From Palsa-892 sp035555855 (GTDB taxonomy: Bacteria > Pseudomonadota > Alphaproteobacteria > Rhizobiales > Xanthobacteraceae): 64,000 bases of DNA. The notes beneath the pieces are model-generated. The model ran no database searches. It was given only the letters and a program-made list of their open reading frames with translations, and had not been told where the DNA came from. Position numbers and translations under genes: made by a program. The stretch spans positions 62,001 through 126,000 of the forward strand of contig DATMGD010000004.1 in NCBI GenBank assembly GCA_035555855.1, read 5' to 3'. Below are positions 33,526 through 41,694 of this stretch, in pieces. How positions within the stretch are numbered: the stretch's first letter is position 1; every line of letters begins with the position of its first letter.

Positions 33526-34575
33526 ATGAAGATTTGCATCTACGGGGCGGGGGCGATTGGCGGATATCTGGCGGCGGGCCTCGCCGCGGTCGACGGCGTC
33601 GAATTGTCGTTGATCGCGCGCGGTCCGCACCTCGCCGCCATCCGTGAAAAAGGCCTCACGCTCCTGATCGACGGCAAGAAGCAGGTCTCCAAGCCGCGCG
33701 CGACGAAATACCCCGTCGATCTCGGCCCGCAGGACTACGTCATCGTCTGCCTCAAGGCGCATCAGGCCTGGGAGTCGGCGGAAGACATGCGGCCCTTGCT
33801 CGGGCCGAACACCGCCGTCATCACCGGCCAGAACGGCGTGCCCTGGTGGTACACCTACGGCCTCGACAGGAAATTTTCCCGCGTGCGCCTCGCCAGCGTC
33901 GATCCGGACGAGCGGCAGTGGAAAACGATCGGCCCCGAGCGCGCCATCGGCTGCGTCGTCTATCCCGCGACCGAAATCACCGAGCCCGGCGTCATCAAGC
34001 ATTCCTACGGCAAGAAGTTCGCGCTCGGCGAACCGAACGGCGGCACCTCCGACCGCGTCAAGCGTCTTTCCGAAGTGCTCGAGAAGGCGGGCTTCGAGGC
34101 GCCGGTGCTGCAGGATATCCGCAGCGAAATCTGGCTGAAGCTGTGGGGCAATCTCTGCTTCAATCCGATCTCGGCGCTGACGCGCACGACGCTCGACGTC
34201 GTCGCGACCGATCCCAGCACGCGCGCGCTTTCCTACAGCATGATGGAAGAGGCCAAAGAGATCGCCGAGAGATTCGGCGCCTCGTTCCGCGTCGATATCA
34301 ACCGCCGCATCAACGGCGCGGCGAAGGTCGGCGCGCATCGCACTTCGATGTTGCAGGACCTCGAAAACGGCCGGCCGCTCGAGATCGACGCGCTGCTGAC
34401 TTCGGTGCAGGAAATGGGACGGCTTGTCGACGTGCGCACGCCGCATATCGACGCTGTGCTCGGGCTTGTGCAGCAGCTCGGACGCTCGCTGCAAATTTAT
34501 CCGACCTTCCCGAACGTAGTGGCGAAACCCGTTCTTTCCCCTAGAATGGAACAAGTGCATTCCATTTCCGCCTAA
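33526..34575 (+). CDS. 2-dehydropantoate 2-reductase family (PanE/ApbA) oxidoreductase
   Basis: 349-residue NAD(P)H-dependent reductase of the ketopantoate-reductase fold. The Rossmann motif CIYGAGAIGGYLAAGL is at about 3-18. The catalytic Lys lies in EIWLKLWGNLCFNP (about 208), and the C-terminal domain has DLENGRPLEIDAL (substrate Glu/Asp region). It lies 12 bp after sgaA and 18 bp before hprA, so it is part of the operon. This location suggests a 2-oxo acid of glyoxylate or hydroxypyruvate metabolism rather than pantothenate synthesis, but the substrate is unknown. Its last codons carry a TGGAA-N8-TTCCA inverted repeat. Confidence 0.85.
   Translation: MKICIYGAGAIGGYLAAGLAAVDGVELSLIARGPHLAAIREKGLTLLIDGKKQVSKPRATKYPVDLGPQDYVIVCLKAHQAWESAEDMRPLLGPNTAVITGQNGVPWWYTYGLDRKFSRVRLASVDPDERQWKTIGPERAIGCVVYPATEITEPGVIKHSYGKKFALGEPNGGTSDRVKRLSEVLEKAGFEAPVLQDIRSEIWLKLWGNLCFNPISALTRTTLDVVATDPSTRALSYSMMEEAKEIAERFGASFRVDINRRINGAAKVGAHRTSMLQDLENGRPLEIDALLTSVQEMGRLVDVRTPHIDAVLGLVQQLGRSLQIYPTFPNVVAKPVLSPRMEQVHSISA
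34547..34564. promoter_or_regulatory. Inverted repeat TGGAA-N8-TTCCA inside the end of the PanE-like gene
   Basis: TGGAA (34547-34551) and TTCCA (34560-34564) lie 30 bp before hprA. The arms match the IclR-type boxes at 30771-30894, but the spacer is 8 instead of 5. It may be an internal operator or chance. Confidence 0.3.
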
Positions 34576-34593
34576 GGGGTAATCGGATTCGTC

Positions 34594-35550
34594 ATGAAAA
34601 TCGTGTTTCTGGACCGCAACACCATCGGCCCAAGTGTCGAACTGTCACGCCCGTCCTTTCCGCACGAGTGGAAAGAATACGAGACGAGCAAACACGAAGA
34701 AGTGGTCGATCGCCTGAAGGGCGCGAAGATCGCCGTTACCAACAAGACGCCGATCCGCGAGAAGGATCTCGATCAGCTTCCCGATCTGAAGATGATCGCG
34801 ATCGCCGCGACCGGCTACGATGTGATCGATGTCGCTGCCTGCGAGAAGCGCGGCATCATCGTCTCGAACATTCGCGGCTATGCCGTGAACACGGTGCCCG
34901 AGCACACCTTCGCGCTGATCCTCGCGCTACGACGCTCGATTGCGGGCTATCGCCAGGACGTCATCGACGGCGAGTGGCAGAAGTCGGGCCAGTTCTGTTT
35001 CTTCACCCACCCGATCAAGGATTTGTCGGGCTCGACGCTCGGCATCATCGGCGAGGGCGCCATCGGCCAGTCGGTCGCCAAGATCGGCCAGGCCTTCGGC
35101 ATGAAGACGCTGTTCGCGGCGCACAAGAACGTCACGGGCCTCGGCCCGCTCTACACGCCCTTCGATGAAGTGCTGGAGACGAGCGACGTTATCACGCTGC
35201 ACAGCCCGCTCTTGCCGGGCACGCGCAACATGATCGCGATGCCGGAATTCCGCAAAATGAAGAAGAAGCCGCTCATCATTAACACCGCGCGCGGCGGCCT
35301 CGTCGTCGAGGAAGACCTTGTAAAGGCGCTGGATGAGGGCCTGATCGCCGGTGCCGGTTTCGACGTCCTGACCGTGGAACCGCCGCCCGCCGGCCACCCC
35401 TTTCTTTCTGTTCTGAATCGGCCCAACTTTATCGTCACGCCCCATGTGGCCTGGGCGAGCCAGGAGGCCATGCAGACGCTCTGGAGCCAGGTCGTCTGGA
35501 ATATCGAGAACTTCAACGCGGGCCGCCCGTCGCATATCGTCGGGAAATAG
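34594..35550 (+). CDS. hprA: Hydroxypyruvate reductase (D-glycerate dehydrogenase)
   Basis: 318-residue D-2-hydroxyacid dehydrogenase: hydroxypyruvate + NAD(P)H to D-glycerate. Motifs are ATGYDVIDVAACEKRGI, the Rossmann loop LGIIGEGAIGQSVAKIGQAFG (about 148-168; GEGAIG instead of GxGxxG with a Gly-Glu variant), INTARGGLVVEE (substrate Arg), the Glu in FDVLTVEPPPAGHP, and the His in VTPHVAWAS. The sequence is of the HprA type found beside sgaA in serine-cycle methylotrophs. Its position after sgaA fits the step that follows. Confidence 0.92.
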   Translation: MKIVFLDRNTIGPSVELSRPSFPHEWKEYETSKHEEVVDRLKGAKIAVTNKTPIREKDLDQLPDLKMIAIAATGYDVIDVAACEKRGIIVSNIRGYAVNTVPEHTFALILALRRSIAGYRQDVIDGEWQKSGQFCFFTHPIKDLSGSTLGIIGEGAIGQSVAKIGQAFGMKTLFAAHKNVTGLGPLYTPFDEVLETSDVITLHSPLLPGTRNMIAMPEFRKMKKKPLIINTARGGLVVEEDLVKALDEGLIAGAGFDVLTVEPPPAGHPFLSVLNRPNFIVTPHVAWASQEAMQTLWSQVVWNIENFNAGRPSHIVGK

Positions 35551-35588
35551 CGGTCCGCATACGGCGATCAATCGCCGGGGAGGTCTGC

Positions 35589-36749
35589 ATGGACCTGCAC
35601 GAGTTCAAGGCCAAGCGCCTGCTCGCGGGCTACGGCATTATGAGCCCCGAAGGCCGCGTTGCGGTCAGCGCCGACGAAGCGATGAGCGCGGCCAAAGAAC
35701 TCGGCGGCGCCGTCTATGTGAAAGCACAGATCCACGCCGGTGACCGCTTCACCGCGGGCGGCGTGCGCAAGGCCGAAACGCCCGTTGAGGCGCGCAAGGC
35801 CGCGAATGAGTTGCTTGGCCAAAAACTCGTGACGCCGCAGACCGGCCCGCAGGGCCATGTCGTGAAGCGCGTGCTGATCGAAGCCGCGGTGCGCGCGCAG
35901 AAGGAAATTTATCTCGCGATCATGGTCGATGCCATCGGCGCTTCGCTCGTCGTCATGGGCGGCAAGGGCGGCTCGGGCATCGAGCAGCACGCGGGCAGTG
36001 CGGGGCTTGAGACACTCCCCCTGTCGCTCAAAGGCGAGAACAAGCCGGGCGATATCGAGGATTTCTGCAAGCGGCTTGGCGTCACCGGCGCGGAGGCCGA
36101 AAAGCTCGCGCAAACTGTCAAGAACATGCATCGCGCTTTCGTCGAACTCGACGCCAGCCTGATCGAGATCAACCCGTTCGTCTTTAATGAGAAAGGCGAG
36201 GCGGTGGCGCTCGATGCCAAGATCGTCCTCGACGACAATGCGCTGTTCCGCCATCCCGATTTGGCTGGCCTGCGCGAGGAAGACGAGATCGACGAGATCG
36301 AGCTGAAGGCCCAGCAGCACCAGATCAATTTCATGCAGATGGACGGCGACATCGGCGTCGTCGTCAACGGCGCGGGCCTCGGGCTTGCGACGCTCGACAT
36401 GCTGCGCGCGGCAGGTGGTACGCCCGCAAACTTCATGGATATTCGCACCACCGCGAAAAGCCTCGACATCGCGCAGGGCATCGGCCTCGTGCTCGACAAC
36501 CCGAAAGTCAAAGTCATCCTCGTCAATGTCTATGGCGGCGGCATGCAGCCCTGCGACACCATCATCGAGGGGCTCGGCATCGCGTTTCGCCGCAAGGGCC
36601 GCGTACTGCCGCTCGTCTTGCGCGTCACCGGCAACAACGAGGACATCGCGCGCGTGCGCATAGAAAGCTTCGGCTTGCCGAAAACCCTGAGCCCCGACAT
36701 GTGGCAGGCCGCAAGCCGCGCCGTCGCGATTGCACACGGAAAAGCGTGA
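35589..36749 (+). CDS. ATP-grasp CoA ligase beta subunit, malate/succinate-CoA ligase family (divergent)
   Basis: 386-residue beta subunit: binds ATP and, with the alpha subunit, activates a dicarboxylic acid as its CoA thioester. It has the SucC/MtkA start DLHEFKAKRLLAGYGI, the ATP-grasp core VYVKAQIHAGDRFTAGGV and GGKGGSGIE, and EINPFVFNEKGEAVALDAK with DDNALFRH. The phosphate/acid loop near 313-325 reads NVYGGGMQPCD, whereas SucC has a shorter NIFGGIVRCD-type loop, so the substrate may differ. The serine-cycle setting suggests malate (mtkA role). Its stop overlaps the alpha-subunit start (TGATG). Confidence 0.82.
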   Translation: MDLHEFKAKRLLAGYGIMSPEGRVAVSADEAMSAAKELGGAVYVKAQIHAGDRFTAGGVRKAETPVEARKAANELLGQKLVTPQTGPQGHVVKRVLIEAAVRAQKEIYLAIMVDAIGASLVVMGGKGGSGIEQHAGSAGLETLPLSLKGENKPGDIEDFCKRLGVTGAEAEKLAQTVKNMHRAFVELDASLIEINPFVFNEKGEAVALDAKIVLDDNALFRHPDLAGLREEDEIDEIELKAQQHQINFMQMDGDIGVVVNGAGLGLATLDMLRAAGGTPANFMDIRTTAKSLDIAQGIGLVLDNPKVKVILVNVYGGGMQPCDTIIEGLGIAFRRKGRVLPLVLRVTGNNEDIARVRIESFGLPKTLSPDMWQAASRAVAIAHGKA

Positions 36750-37633
36750 TGACAATTCTGGTCGATCAAAACACCCGCGTTCTCTGCCAGGGCATGACCG
36801 GCTGGGCCGGCACCTATCATGCCTATCGGATGATCCAGTACGGCACCAACGTCGTCGCGGGCGTCACGCCGGGCAAGGGCGGCAAGACGCATCTCGATGT
36901 GCCGGTGTTCAACAGCGTCAAGGAAGCGGTCACTGAAACGCAGGCCAATGCGAGCTGTGTCTTCGTGCCGCCCGAGCATGCCGCGAGCGCCATGATCGAA
37001 GCTATCGAGGCAGAGTTGCCGCTCGTTGTCGTCGTTACCGAGCGCGTGCCGGTCCTCGACATGGTGCGTGTGCGCGAGGCGCTCAAAGGCTCGAAGACGC
37101 GGCTCGTCGGCCCCAATTCGCAAGGCGTGCTCGCGCCGGAAATCTGTCAGATCGGCGTCATGGCGACCGACCGCTCGACGAAGGGCGGCATTGGCGTCGC
37201 TTCGCGCTCGGCTTCGCTCACCAGCGAAATCGTCGCGCAGCTCACCGGCCGCGGCCTCGGCCAATCGACGACCGTCGGCATCGGCGGCGACGTCGTGCAC
37301 GGCATCGGCTTCAGCGATTGCCTCGAACTTTTCTTTGCCGATCCCGAGACCGAAGGTGTCGTCCTGATCGGCGAGATCGGCGGCAACGAGGAAGAGCGCG
37401 CCGCCGATTATCTGCGCAAGGCGGGCTTGAAGAAACCGGTCGTCGCGCTCGTCGCCGGGAAATTCGCGCCGCCCGCGCGCCGCATGGGCCATGCCGGCAC
37501 GCTCACCATGCACGCCTCGGGCAACGCCGACGCCAAGATGGCGAAGCTCAAGGACGCCGGTGTCGTCATTGCTTCAAGCGCGCATCTCGTTGGCGAGACG
37601 ATGAGCGAGTTGCTCGCCAAGCGCGCCGCCTGA
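36749..37633 (+). CDS. CoA ligase alpha subunit, malate/succinate-CoA ligase family (divergent)
   Basis: 294-residue alpha subunit with a CoA-binding Rossmann domain and the phosphohistidine. Visible: NTRVLCQGMTGWAGTYHA, GVTPGKGGKTH, LVGPNSQGVLAPE, VGIGGDVVHGIGF, LIGEIGGNEEERAA, and active-site His near 247 in RRMGHAGTL. Several normally strict positions differ: SRSASLTSE replaces SRSGTLTYE, and GPNSQG replaces GPNCPG. The CoA site looks intact, while the acid-binding side has changed. Paired with the beta subunit by a 1-bp overlap. Malate (mtkB role) is the best guess; another 2-hydroxy or dicarboxylic acid is possible. Confidence 0.82.
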   Translation: MTILVDQNTRVLCQGMTGWAGTYHAYRMIQYGTNVVAGVTPGKGGKTHLDVPVFNSVKEAVTETQANASCVFVPPEHAASAMIEAIEAELPLVVVVTERVPVLDMVRVREALKGSKTRLVGPNSQGVLAPEICQIGVMATDRSTKGGIGVASRSASLTSEIVAQLTGRGLGQSTTVGIGGDVVHGIGFSDCLELFFADPETEGVVLIGEIGGNEEERAADYLRKAGLKKPVVALVAGKFAPPARRMGHAGTLTMHASGNADAKMAKLKDAGVVIASSAHLVGETMSELLAKRAA

Positions 37634-37754
37634 TTTTCGCCTTCCGTCGCAGAAAAGCCCGATAGCGCGGCGTGTATTGCGCCCCCCTTGCGCTTAAAGC
37701 GCTTGGCGTTTATCTGCGGCATCCCCAAATCGCGCGCCGCAAGAGGTTGCCGTC

Positions 37755-38684
37755 ATTTCAAGTCATCCCGCGATCTCCATTGCTAATCTATCGAAGACCT
37801 ATGCCACCGGCTTTCAGGCGCTGAAGAATGTCAGCCTGGAAATCCCGCACGGCGAGATTTTCGCTCTGCTCGGCCCGAACGGCGCCGGCAAGACGACGCT
37901 GATCGGCATCGTCTGCGGCATCGTCAATCCGTCCGAAGGCAAGGTGCTCGTGAACGGTCACGACATAGTGCGCGATTATCGCGCGTCGCGCTCGCTGATC
38001 GGCCTCGTGCCGCAGGAACTCACCACCGACGCTTTCGAGAGCGTGTGGGATACCGTTTCCTTCAGCCGCGGCCTGTTCGGCAAGCCGAAGAACCCGGCGC
38101 ACATCGAGAAGGTGCTGAAGGCGCTTTCGCTCTGGGACAAGAAAGACAACAAGATCATGACGCTTTCGGGCGGCATGAAGCGGCGCGTCCTGATCGCCAA
38201 GGCGCTTTCGCACGAGCCGCGCATTCTCTTCCTCGACGAGCCGACGGCGGGCGTCGATGTCGAATTGCGCAAGGAAATGTGGCAGGTGGTGCGGGATCTG
38301 CGCGATTCCGGCGTCACCATCATCCTGACGACGCACTACATCGAGGAAGCGCAGGACATGGCCGATCGCATCGGCGTCATCAACAAGGGCGAGTTGATGC
38401 TCGTCGAGGACAAGATCGAATTGATGCGCAAGCTCGGCAGGAAAGAATTGCGGCTCCAGTTGCAGAAGAAGCTGGATGCCCTGCCGCCGGCGCTCGCGGG
38501 CTATAACCTCACGCTCGATTCGGACGGGAGTGAACTCGTTTACAGCTACGACACGCAAGGCGAGCGCACCGGCATCACGGCGCTGCTGGCCGCGATCAAC
38601 GAGACCGGCATCCGCTTCAAGGATCTCAGCACTCGGCAAAGCTCGCTCGAGGACATTTTCGTCGGACTGGTGGGGCACAAATGA
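37755..38684 (+). CDS. ABC-2 type transporter ATP-binding protein (YadG-like), probable ATT start
   Basis: 309-residue ATPase partnering the permease after it. In this frame there is no ATG, GTG or TTG between a stop at 37695 and GTG 37944. That GTG lies after Walker A and cannot be the start. ATT 37755, with AAGAGG 8 bp upstream, gives the expected N-terminus SSHPAISIANLSKTYATGFQALK. Walker A is LLGPNGAGKTTL (about 39-48), Q-loop LVPQELTTD, signature LSGGMKRRV (about 137), Walker B ILFLDEPTAGVD (about 158), H-loop TTHYIEEA. The C-terminal extension is of the YadG type. The exported substrate is unknown. Confidence 0.8.
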   Translation: MSSHPAISIANLSKTYATGFQALKNVSLEIPHGEIFALLGPNGAGKTTLIGIVCGIVNPSEGKVLVNGHDIVRDYRASRSLIGLVPQELTTDAFESVWDTVSFSRGLFGKPKNPAHIEKVLKALSLWDKKDNKIMTLSGGMKRRVLIAKALSHEPRILFLDEPTAGVDVELRKEMWQVVRDLRDSGVTIILTTHYIEEAQDMADRIGVINKGELMLVEDKIELMRKLGRKELRLQLQKKLDALPPALAGYNLTLDSDGSELVYSYDTQGERTGITALLAAINETGIRFKDLSTRQSSLEDIFVGLVGHK

Positions 38685-39442
38685 ACTGGCACGCGGTCTG
38701 GGCGATCTACAATTTCGAGATGGCGCGCACGCGCCGCACGTTGTTTCAAAGCGTCGTCTCGCCGGTCATCTCGACCTCGCTTTATTTTGTCGTCTTCGGC
38801 GCGGCGATCGGCTCGCGTATCACCGAGATCGAGGGTGTGAGCTACGGCTCGTTCATCGTGCCGGGTCTCATCATGCTGACGCTGCTCACGCAAAGCGTCA
38901 TGAACGCTTCGTTCGGCATTTATTTTCCGCGCTTCGTCGGCACGATTTATGAGCTCTTGTCGGCGCCGGTCTCCTATTTTGAAATCGTCCTCGGTTATGT
39001 CGGGGCCGCTGCCACCAAGTCGATCATCATCGGGTTGATTATCCTCGCTACCGCCGGCTTCTTCGTGCCGCTCGAGATCGCGCACCCGTTCTGGATGGTG
39101 GCATTTTTGCTGCTAACGGCGCTCACGTTCAGTCTCCTCGGGTTCATCATCGGCATCTGGGCCGATGGCTTCGAGAAGCTGCAAATCGTGCCGCTCCTGA
39201 TCATCACGCCGCTCACGTTTCTTGGCGGCAGCTTCTATTCGGTGAGCGTGCTGCCGCCGTTCTGGCAGAAGGTGACGCTGCTCAATCCGGTCGTCTATCT
39301 CGTCAGCGGCTTCCGCTGGAGCTTCTTCGAGGTCGCCGACGTCCATGTTGAAGTCAGTCTCGCCATGACCGCGGTGTTTCTCGCGCTGTGCCTCGCGATC
39401 ATCTGGTGGATTTTCCGTACCGGCTATCGTTTGAAGAACTAA
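38681..39442 (+). CDS. ABC-2 type transporter permease (YadH-like)
   Basis: 253-residue permease with six membrane helices in the ABC-2 arrangement: TLFQSVVSPVISTSLYFVVFG, GSFIVPGLIMLTLLTQSVM, the family loop IYELLSAPVSYFEIVLGYVGAA, then helices at about 115-135, 145-165 and 170-195, and the conserved FLGGSFYSVSVLPPFWQKVTLLNPVVYLVSGFRW. Its start overlaps the ATPase stop by 4 bp (ATGA), so one exporter is made from the two genes. YadGH-type exporters are assigned to drugs or lipids only by homology. Confidence 0.92.
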   Translation: MNWHAVWAIYNFEMARTRRTLFQSVVSPVISTSLYFVVFGAAIGSRITEIEGVSYGSFIVPGLIMLTLLTQSVMNASFGIYFPRFVGTIYELLSAPVSYFEIVLGYVGAAATKSIIIGLIILATAGFFVPLEIAHPFWMVAFLLLTALTFSLLGFIIGIWADGFEKLQIVPLLIITPLTFLGGSFYSVSVLPPFWQKVTLLNPVVYLVSGFRWSFFEVADVHVEVSLAMTAVFLALCLAIIWWIFRTGYRLKN

Positions 39443-39505
39443 ACGCGATGCAAAGCCGGCCGTTAGCTGATATAGCTGTGGCGCATCATCATTGACGAAT
39501 TGCAC

Positions 39506-40699
39506 ATGCCGGCCATCCACGCTTCCGACGTACTCGCCCGTTTCACCGTTCTCGATCTCACGCAAGTCCGCTCGGGCCCGACGGCCGTGCGGCAGCTTGC
39601 CGACTGGGGCGCGAACGTCATCAAGATCGAACCGCCGGCCGAGCTTGCGCCGGGCGAGGGGCCGGGCGGCCCGCGCGAGGGCCCGGATTTCCAGAATATC
39701 CACCGCAACAAGCGCGCGATCACGCTGAATTTGAAATCGCCCGAGGGCCTCAAGGCGTTCTATCGAATGGCCGAGAAGGCCGATGTCGTGGTCGAGAATT
39801 TCCGCCCCGATGTCAAAGCGCGGCTCAAGATCGATTACGACACGCTGAAAGCTCTCAATCCGCGCATCATCTGCGCGAGCATTTCGGGCTTTGGCCAGAG
39901 CGGCCCCTATAGCGGCCGTCCCGGCTTCGACCAGATCGCGCAAGGCATGGGCGGGCTGATGTCGATCACCGGCAAGCCCGGCGACGGGCCGATGCGCGTC
40001 GGCATCCCGATTGCCGATCTCACCGCCGGTATTTTCTGCGCCATGGGCGTGCTGCTGGCGCTGATCGAGCGCGAGCAATCGGGCATCGGCCAGAAGGTCG
40101 ATACCTCGCTTTTGCAGGCGCAGATTTTCATGCTCGATTTCCAGGCAGCGCGCTGGCTGATGAAACAAGAAGTGCCGGGGCAGGCCGGCAACAACCACCC
40201 CACCGCCATTCCGACCGGCGTGTTCAAGACGAAGGACGGCTACATCAATATCGCCTCGACCGGCGACAAGATGTGGCAGCGGCTATGCGAAGCGATCGGC
40301 GCGCCTGAATTTCTGGAATGCGAGGAATATGCGACGGGCGCCTTGCGCTCGCAGAACCGCAACAAGCTGAACGACGGGATCAACGAACGGTTGGCGAAAA
40401 AGACCAGCACGGAGTGGATCGACATCCTGAACACCATCGGTGTGCCATGCGGGCCGATCAACACCATCGATAAAGTCTTTGCCGATCCGCAGGTGCAGCA
40501 CCTCGGCATGGCGAAGGATGTGACGGCGAAAGATGGTCACAATTTCCAGATCGTCGGCCAGCCGGTCGCGCTGTCGCGCACGCCGAGCCGTATCGTGTCG
40601 CCGACGCCCGAACAGGGCGAGCACACCGATGAAGTATTCGCGGAGTTTGGCTTTTCGGCCGAAGAGGTCGCGGCGCTGCGCCGCGCCAAAGCGATCTAA
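39506..40699 (+). CDS. Class III (CaiB/BaiF) CoA-transferase
   Basis: 397-residue interlocked-dimer CoA-transferase that moves CoA between carboxylic acids. Family features: LDLTQVRSGPTAVRQLADWGANVIKIEPP, NKRAITLNLKSPEG, catalytic Asp in YSGRPGFDQIAQGMGGLMSITG (about residue 145-150), ADLTAGIFCAMGVLLAL, and the C-terminal LSRTPSRIV. ATG 39506 is used; a TTG two codons earlier is possible. It precedes the enoyl-CoA hydratase gene by 30 bp, and the two probably work on the same acyl-CoA. The acid is not identified; formyl-, carnitine-, 2-methyl-branched and mesaconyl-type substrates are all known. Confidence 0.9.
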   Translation: MPAIHASDVLARFTVLDLTQVRSGPTAVRQLADWGANVIKIEPPAELAPGEGPGGPREGPDFQNIHRNKRAITLNLKSPEGLKAFYRMAEKADVVVENFRPDVKARLKIDYDTLKALNPRIICASISGFGQSGPYSGRPGFDQIAQGMGGLMSITGKPGDGPMRVGIPIADLTAGIFCAMGVLLALIEREQSGIGQKVDTSLLQAQIFMLDFQAARWLMKQEVPGQAGNNHPTAIPTGVFKTKDGYINIASTGDKMWQRLCEAIGAPEFLECEEYATGALRSQNRNKLNDGINERLAKKTSTEWIDILNTIGVPCGPINTIDKVFADPQVQHLGMAKDVTAKDGHNFQIVGQPVALSRTPSRIVSPTPEQGEHTDEVFAEFGFSAEEVAALRRAKAI

Positions 40700-40729
40700 C
40701 AAGGCCATCTAAAAGAGGTTGAGGACAGC

Positions 40730-41521
40730 ATGAGCACGACCGACAAGATGATCGCCCGCAAGGACAACGGCGTCGGCTATCTCGTCTTCAACAATCCCGA
40801 GCGCCTCAACGCCGTTTCACTCGAGATGTGGCAGGCCGTGATCGACATTCTCGCCGATTTCAAAAGCGACAAGTCGATCCGCGTCGTGGTGATGAGCGGT
40901 GCCGGCGACAAGGCCTTCGTCTCGGGCGCCGATATCTCGAAATTCGAGAAAGAGCGCGCCGACGAAAAGGCCATCGCGCATTACAACGCGACCGTTGATC
41001 GCGCCAGCGCCGCGATCGAGAATTTCCCCAAGCCGACGATCGCGATGATCCGCGGCTATTGCGTCGGCGGCGGTCTTGGCATCGCGCTCGGCTGCGATCT
41101 TCGCATCTGCGCCGACAACGCGCGCTTCGCATTGCCGGCCGCGAAGCTCGGCCTCGGCTACGGCATTTCCGGCATCAAGCGTTTCATCGAAATCGTCGGG
41201 CCGTCCTTCACCAAGGAGTTCTTTTTCACCGCGCGGCAGTTCGACGCTGAGGAAGCGCGCATGATGGGACTTGCCAACCGCGTCGTGCCGCTTGCTGAGT
41301 TGGAAGAGTATGTGAAGAAATATGCCGCGACGATCGCGGCCAATGCGCCGCTCACCATCGAGGGGACGAAGTTCATCGTCGGCGAAGCGTTGAAGGATGA
41401 ATCGGAGCGCGATCTTGCGGCCTGTGCCGCGGCGGTCGATCGCTGCTTCAAGAGTGAAGACTACAAAGAAGGCCGCCGCGCTTTCATGGAAAAGCGAAAG
41501 CCCGCCTTCACGGGTAGTTGA
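40730..41521 (+). CDS. Enoyl-CoA hydratase/isomerase family protein
   Basis: 263-residue crotonase-fold enzyme. The oxyanion-hole motifs are DKAFVSGADISKFE (about 63-76) and YCVGGGLGIALGCDLRICAD (about 106-126), then LGLGYGISGIKRFIEIVG and the C-terminal helix with ALKDESERDLAACAAAVDRCFKSEDYKEGRRAFMEKRKP. At the usual catalytic Glu positions it reads GLGYGI, lacking a clear Glu pair, so hydration, isomerisation or C-C cleavage cannot be separated. AGAGGTTGAGGA precedes the ATG. It is the last gene of this plus-strand group. Confidence 0.88.
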   Translation: MSTTDKMIARKDNGVGYLVFNNPERLNAVSLEMWQAVIDILADFKSDKSIRVVVMSGAGDKAFVSGADISKFEKERADEKAIAHYNATVDRASAAIENFPKPTIAMIRGYCVGGGLGIALGCDLRICADNARFALPAAKLGLGYGISGIKRFIEIVGPSFTKEFFFTARQFDAEEARMMGLANRVVPLAELEEYVKKYAATIAANAPLTIEGTKFIVGEALKDESERDLAACAAAVDRCFKSEDYKEGRRAFMEKRKPAFTGS

Positions 41522-41694
41522 GCTCCGTTTCAGCAAAAAATTGGCTTGTCTTTTTGTCGCAAGCGCGCCGCCCGTAACGGGATTCCTGCCGTTTTGTGAC
41601 GGCCGGCACGGCTAATCGTGATTCCAAAGGAAACCTATCGTGATGGACCGCAGTTAGCTCTCGGTGATTGCATACCTATGTAGTCGGTGGAGTT

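Noticed and set aside
32251..34560. 769-codon minus-strand frame opposite sgaA and the PanE-like gene
   Set aside because: It spans two well-defined plus-strand genes and reads as low-quality Arg/His/Asp sequence; a shadow frame.
37690..37702. Small palindrome GCGCTTAAAGCGC after the CoA ligase alpha gene
   Set aside because: The 6-bp arms have a 1-base centre and no T tract; too weak to call a terminator or operator.
37944..38684. Taking GTG 37944 as the start of the ABC ATPase
   Set aside because: It would remove the N-terminal part with Walker A, which is clearly encoded in the same frame upstream.
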